Shown: positions 38,566-45,383 of the stretch, one piece after another
How positions within the stretch are numbered: position 1 is the first letter of the stretch
How the letters are laid out: each line of letters begins with the position of its first letter
DNA from: Nymphaea colorata
Lineage: Eukaryota > Streptophyta > Magnoliopsida > Nymphaeales > Nymphaeaceae
Assembly (NCBI RefSeq): GCF_008831285.2
Contig: NC_045138.2
Location: forward strand, 12,166,571-12,230,570
Length of the DNA stretch: 64,000 bases
Direction of reading: 5' to 3'
Program-made: the position numbers and the translations under genes
Notes under the pieces: generated by a model
Database searches by the model: none
The model's input: only the letters and a program-made list of their open reading frames with translations
Told to the model about the DNA's origin: nothing

Positions 38566-41500
38566 CACTTTCTTGCTTATTCACGTGACCCTAATCTCAT
38601 ATTAAAAGAGATTAGGGTTGGCAACATAACAATTACAAAATCAGTCCTCTAAATATAAGAAAATATTTAAAGAACTACTATTCAACTTTCTAATATTGCA
38701 GAAACACTCTTTAACAGTTATAAATGCCTTGTTGTACCTTTTGTTTTTAATGGCCAATTGCACATGCCTTAGAAGTAAAAGTTATGGAATTTTGGAGAGA
38801 CTTTAACATTGAAACTTTTAAAGTTCCTAATGTTCGTTTTGTTTCAAATTTGAATCTTAATTTCTTATTTGTTACTCAAATTGCTTACTATGGTGTAGTA
38901 TTCTCATCAAAGGATTGCTTTATAGAGGATCACTAACCTAAAAAGTTCAGTGGGGAAGACTCTAGAATATGAGATCTATATCATATGGATTTTTTTTTAC
39001 CTTTCAAAGTCTTCATTTTGTAATGTGGCAAAAAAATTGATTCGAGCCTTTGGCACCAAAGGTTAGGACATCATAGCATTGGTAAATTGTCTTGTTCCTT
39101 TTCCGTGACAATTTTGTGAAGGCAATTTTACTTGTAAGGATTGTATCTTGAGAAAAATGAAATGTTGCTTTCTCCAATGGAAGGTTTGTGCCAAGCGACT
39201 CTTTGAACTTGTGCATTGAGAGACCAAAGGTTCCTTAGATTAAAAAATAAGATTGATGATGGAGAGTTGTTGACAATTTGACTGTATCAGGCAATTAAAT
39301 GGTTCTCTATTATATTTTTTTATTACTAGCCTGGACATTGCTCATGTGGTTCACATCATCAATTAATTTTTATTATAATTTTTTCATGATTTTTCGTTTA
39401 TGTTTTTTTCATTCTTTTTTTGTTTTTATTTTTTTCAACTTTTGTTTCATTATTCCTCTTGTTTTAGATACTTAATGTGACCTCCTAGATGCAGTATGGT
39501 GTTCATCACTTTGTCATTTTTATCATTTTTAACTAAATATTTTTTATATTTTCTTATTATTTTCCCATTTATTTTATTTTCTCCTAATGTTTTAGTTTTT
39601 TTTTTTTTGACTTTTTTGAAGTCTTTGATATTTTCCCTTAACAAAAAAGTGAAAAACATCTTTGCCAAAAAATCCTGGAGAAAATCGTTGCCCATAAAAA
39701 TCTGAGAACGATATTTGTGCTATGGTTCTAAGTAACATGGCTACAAGACTTTCTCTGATGTAGATGTGTTGGTTCAACATTTGTTTTCATACGAGTATGT
39801 CGGGGTAAGTGGGTACATTTTTGGATCTATTCTAGATCATACCTGCCAAAATGATGACATTTTAAGCTTTGTTTTTCAAAAATCCAGCTGTCCGATTTCA
39901 AAAAATAAAGACAGTGAATACTGCTGAAAAAACTGCCCTTGAATGACTGATGAGTGCTCCTTACAGACCAATCCTTTGAAAACTGCTTGGGAGGGGAGGA
40001 GGGAGTGGTGGGAAACATTTCAAATCCTTTTAAACCCTTCTTCTCTTTCTTCAGTCTTTTTTAATGCTCATCGATTTTTCCTATGTTACAAAAATAAGCT
40101 CAAATTTTAGAAACTTGCAAATCCATCTGATGTATTACAAAGGTAGCCTTTACTTAATTAACTCATACTACATACTTGTTTCCTATTGTTAAAACACCCC
40201 ACTGTACTCCTGTATGCATGGTTTTATAAAATTCCTGTGTCTGAACCTGTAGCATGTGCCAGCACCCATGTGACTTAGGTTAGGATGAATCACACATAAT
40301 TCATTCTTCAAACCCCTGCCACAGGTTGTATGCATCATGTTTGGCTCGGCCTGCATAGCATCTGGGATCTACGTTTCCATGTAAATCCAAAATTCAGGAT
40401 AGGTTATCCCTAGATTTGTCCAGAGTCCTTATGTTCAATTATCCATTTGTTTTCTATATTTATTATGTTCCATAGATAGGATATATTCTTCAATAGTACT
40501 AGTTTTCTACTGGTGAATAGTTCTTGCAAGGGGCTAAAATGGTTGTCACTGGCCGAATATTTGTTCATTTGCTACAATTTCTGTGTCAATGACCATGTAT
40601 TGTTTTCACATTAACAAGCTATATGAGGTTTGATATTCAGTTTTATGGGTTTGAGACTCTGAAGATAAGCTCTCATATCACTTCATATCTATTGGGTTGA
40701 TAAAACATGTACACATTGTCTTATTGTCTTTGTTTTTCTCCATTGTATACCTCCATCTTGTATTAAAAAAAAAAAGAATTGCGCTGAGATGTAGAAAATT
40801 GATATGATATGCAATGCACATCCCTTTTTTGCAGTTCCTTGTTCTTGGTAATAATTTTGTATAATTTAATTTCCTCAGTGGTAATGCAGAAGCATCACTA
40901 ATGTGGTTTTTGTGCATATAATTGGCGTGTTTCCATCCAAGCGTGTTTCCATCCAATTGTAGCATTTTCAATAGTTACACATGTATCTAATTTCCAACTA
41001 CCATGCAAGTACTTAATACTGCTGTAGAAAGTGCTCAAAGAAATGCTCCTAATAAAATGGGAATACTTAATTTCTGAATATTCTTCTCTAAAAATTCTAC
41101 TTCATATGATTTTCTATAGGTTTTAGTAGGGCAAAGCATGTTCTTGGTTATCAGTTTCCTTTTTTCTATTCTACATTGTTCTTTTTTTATTGTGAGCCCA
41201 TATGGTTCGAACAGTGATATGTGATGGCAAACTATTGTGTTTTCTATTTATTCATAGGTACATGTCCATATAAAGCGGCATGAAATGCAAGAGTTGCCAC
41301 AGACAGATGATGAAGTTGCCCAATGGTGCAGAGATAGATTTGTTGCCAAGGCATGTGAATTTTACTCTGTAATCCATTGCCTGAACAACAATTGTAAACT
41401 GGATAAGATACTGCCCTTTTGTTCTGGCTGTCTGTTGCCAGCTTACCTCCTCTTCTTCTTTTGTGCTGTTATGCAGGATGCCTTATTGGACAAGCATGTA

Positions 41501-44500
41501 ATTAATGGTACTTTTGTTGATGAGCAACTCCAAGATATTGGCCGACCCCTAAAATCTATGATGGTATGTTTTATGCTGGTTATTTTTGTATTTCCTAGGT
41601 AGACTGTATGAATTTGTTGCTATGTCACATAGGTACGGGTACGGGTGCGGGTACGAACCATTTACAAAAAATTTGGGTACGGGGGTACGGCCATACACAC
41701 ACATGTATATATGTCAAGATTTTTACAGAATCACTGAATCAGTCACTATTAGCCACCTTTTGTTTTGAAAGTCAAAACAAAGGCATTATCTAATTCCACA
41801 GGAACAACATGAATTTACAGTGAAAACTCACTAAACATCCCCAAAGTCCCAAACAGTGACGATTTTTACAGAATAACTTTGGCAAAATTTCCCCAAAATT
41901 GAACACGCTGTAAATAACGCACAAAAAGAAACAAAATTTCTATTGAACATGCTGTAAATAACACGCATAAAAGAACCGCCTCAACCGATGAGAAAACAAG
42001 CAATACCAGAATGTCAGATGCATATGAGAACAAACCTTATACAGGAAAAAGCAGGAACGGAGGCGACGTTTATAGCATATCCAAGACAAATGAGGAAATG
42101 ACGAAAAACTGAACTACGTGCTTTAAGAAGTGAAGATCTCGCTGGTGGAAACGACGTCTGCCGGCACCAGACTAATGGAAAGAAGAGCGCATTGACAGAA
42201 AATAAAAGAAATCGGCAAAACGGAAGCAAATACCGTCCGATGTCGCCGGTCGCCGTACGCCGTCGCCGGTCGCCGTACGCCGCTGCCGCCGGTCGCCGCC
42301 GTTCGTCCACCCAAGTCGCCGGTCGCCCCAGATGCTTCCTCTCGTTCGTGAAATGGGTAGAAGGAAGAAGATGTCGAGGGGTTTAGGGTTTTCTTCGACC
42401 AATTTAACGTTAGGTAATTTTTAAAAGTTAAAAACTTAAAATCGTTAAAATAAATAATGGACATCTTTGGACTCGGTCAAAGTTGACCGAGTCCGAAAGT
42501 GGACCGATTTGAACCTGGGTACGTTGACCGTACCCGGTACGCGTTGACCGAATTATTGGCGTACCCACGGGCGTACCGGTACCGTACCCATACCGTGCGG
42601 GTACTCCTCCTTAGGAGTACCCGTGTGACATAGGTTAGAGATCATTGGAAGTATATACTGCATACGTTTAACCAGGCAACTTGTCCAGCATATTTTTGTG
42701 TATGCTGTAATATAGATAAAATCCTGGACGTCTTGAACTCAAAAATCTCACTAGGACACACCAATAGAGCTGAGATGAGAGAAACTGTGCTCTTTATTTC
42801 ACAATAAAAAGCTTCCAAGAAGCATGGCTTACAAGCAGGGACGGCAGTCTCTTTTAAAGAGAAGAACAAATAGTAGTTGGAAACATTCCAATGGATAGAA
42901 GAGCTGCATCTCAAAAAAATGAAATATACAAAAAGTGCAAAAGAAATTATTGAACCTATTTGGAATCAAACCTCCAACAAGCATATACTGATTAAAAACA
43001 ACTTATACAACTGTATACATAAGCATGTATAAGTATAATATATTCATAAAATACGTATATACGCATGTATTTCCCTAACTTTAACAGCCTCCCTCAAAAT
43101 TACAGTGTTACAACCAAAAATTAGTTAAACAAAAAGTAAAATCTTGAAGACAAATATTCGGCAAGGAAATCATTCAACTGGAATTCCGAGGTAACATATG
43201 ATTTCATATTCTTCTTCAAATACTCTTCCTTAATATAGTGAGAGTCCATTTCAATGTGTTTCATCCTTTATTGAAAACTGACTTGTATGTAGCATTCTTA
43301 TTGTCACGAGAAGGATGTTGGTTAATAACTCCTACTTCTTGAATGAACTACCTTAGCTATACAATCTCCACCATTGGTGTCACTGCAGCTGTGTGTTCAG
43401 CTTTAGTCTTTAGTTGGGAAGGGGGACTTTTTTGTTGCTTTTCACGTTTCCATTATATTAATAGATTATATAAAATTAGACGAAATTCAGTTGAGTGGCA
43501 ATTATTTGGACATTTTCCCAGCCAGAGTTAGTATATGCTACCAAATCCGAAGTAGAAAATGACGATTAAGAATAGTCCATTATACAAGAAACAAACATAT
43601 GATGCACAAACATAGACATGTGAGACGTGGAGATGTCTTTTCAGTTACGACAGTCAGAATGATAAATTTCATATTACTAGAAAATATAACTTCCATAAAA
43701 AACAAAAAGGGCTTTGAAAAACTTTGTGCAAATAAGGAAATAAAATATATTTGTCCATTCAATTTGTTGGATACTAGTAATAGTGACATATTTATATAAA
43801 AATAATTTGAATAATGAAATGAGCACCAATGATGAATCTCATATCAATGATGAGCTGAAGTCCAGAGACAAGTATGAACTGAATGACAAGAATGAAACTT
43901 TAGGAGAACTTAGACTCACACTCATAAAGGAAATGGCAACAATCAAAATGATAGAATGTGTTCTGATCCAAAAGTAGATGAGTCAAGCCTAAGAAGGTTT
44001 CAACGAATTTCCATTCTTGATAAAGCTTGTTTCCCACTAAGCATTTGTCATTGATATAGATGATTGTCTTTTAACTATACATGCACATGGGGACATCAAG
44101 TCTTGGCCATTCGATTTAAGATTGGACGGCCCAGATCTCTTCTCTATATCCCCCCTTTCTCTCATTTTCTCAACAAGGAAGCTTGGTGGCTCCCTCTTGT
44201 CATCGCTGGCGGGGCCCAGTGTCGGTTTCCCTTACGAGAAGAGGGGAGAGAGAGAGAGAGGAGGTGGAGGAGGAGAGGGATCCATGGGAAGAGGGAGGTA
44301 GAGGCGGGGGGAGAGGGGAGATATGGGCCCAGATTTGATGTCTCTTGATGTGTTAAAAAAAAGTTGAAGGTAGCATTTTGAGATTATGTAGAAATATCTG
44401 AGAGATCAAAAGAAGAGCAGAGGTTTATTTATTGCCGAGTAGATAAAACCTAGGGGTTTCTCCACAAGATTCGTCCATGGAGGGTGTCAGGGTCTAAGAT

Positions 44501-44626
44501 GAGGCCAAATGGCATAGTTGAACAACAAGTCATACCTACTAATTGGTGGACGTGAGACGCATTTCCTCTAGCTCAAAAATAGGACATTATATGGACTGGA
44601 TTTGATTTATGAGCTATTAGAGCAGG

Positions 44627-44702
<76 letters not shown>

Positions 44703-44960
44703 CATGTATATATATATGTATGAAAATTGAATGGTGACTCTGACTTTTTAGAGTCACCTAGCTGTCTAATCAAGGCCGTCCGATCTATTATGATGGACGG
44801 TTAAGAGGAAAAAAGGAGAAAAAGGTGATGAACATTTTCATCTTCTAGTATTACTCCACACTTTTTTCTCCTTGTTTTTCTCTTAGTCACCCATCTTCTT
44901 CATATGGATGGCTGTTATTAGAATGCTGGATGACTCTACATAGCCAAAGTCATCATTCAC

Positions 44961-45010
<50 letters not shown>

Positions 45011-45297
45011 CCCATTGCATTGAAATTCTTGAGGTGGATAATCAATCCTGTTGAGTATAAGATGTTTCCGAATGGCTAAAATTAGAACACTTGTTGCTAA
45101 AAAATAATCACTATATTGGCATTAGTGACAGTTTCTAGTGTGCTCACAGTTTATGGTGGCTTTAACAACTATTTATGGTTCTTTTAGCAATGGACTTTAA
45201 GTTTTACCCATCTGGCAATTATCTGGAAGCATTGAAATTCTTGAGGCTTTCCCCATAAGAATCTCTCTTATAATTATCCGATATTGATGTTTGTCGC

Positions 45298-45383
<86 letters not shown>

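Larger units (their letters stand above)
33973..38716 (-). mobile_element. Copia-3: gag-deleted copia element with near-identical LTRs
   Basis: 4744 bp with a perfect 5-bp duplication GTTAT (33968-33972 and 38717-38721). LTRs at 33973-34186 and 38493-38716 differ by two substitutions and GA-repeat length by eye. It is homologous to Copia-2 but lacks most of gag and has frameshifts in pol. It sits inside an older copia in LPAT2 intron 8, antisense to the gene. Confidence 0.95.

Noticed and set aside
41351-41356. GT donor four bases downstream of exon 9 as the normal splice site
   Set aside because: Joining it to exon 10 gives AAG GCA TGA, an immediate stop, whereas the GC donor joins the family-typical VAK and DALLDKH exactly.
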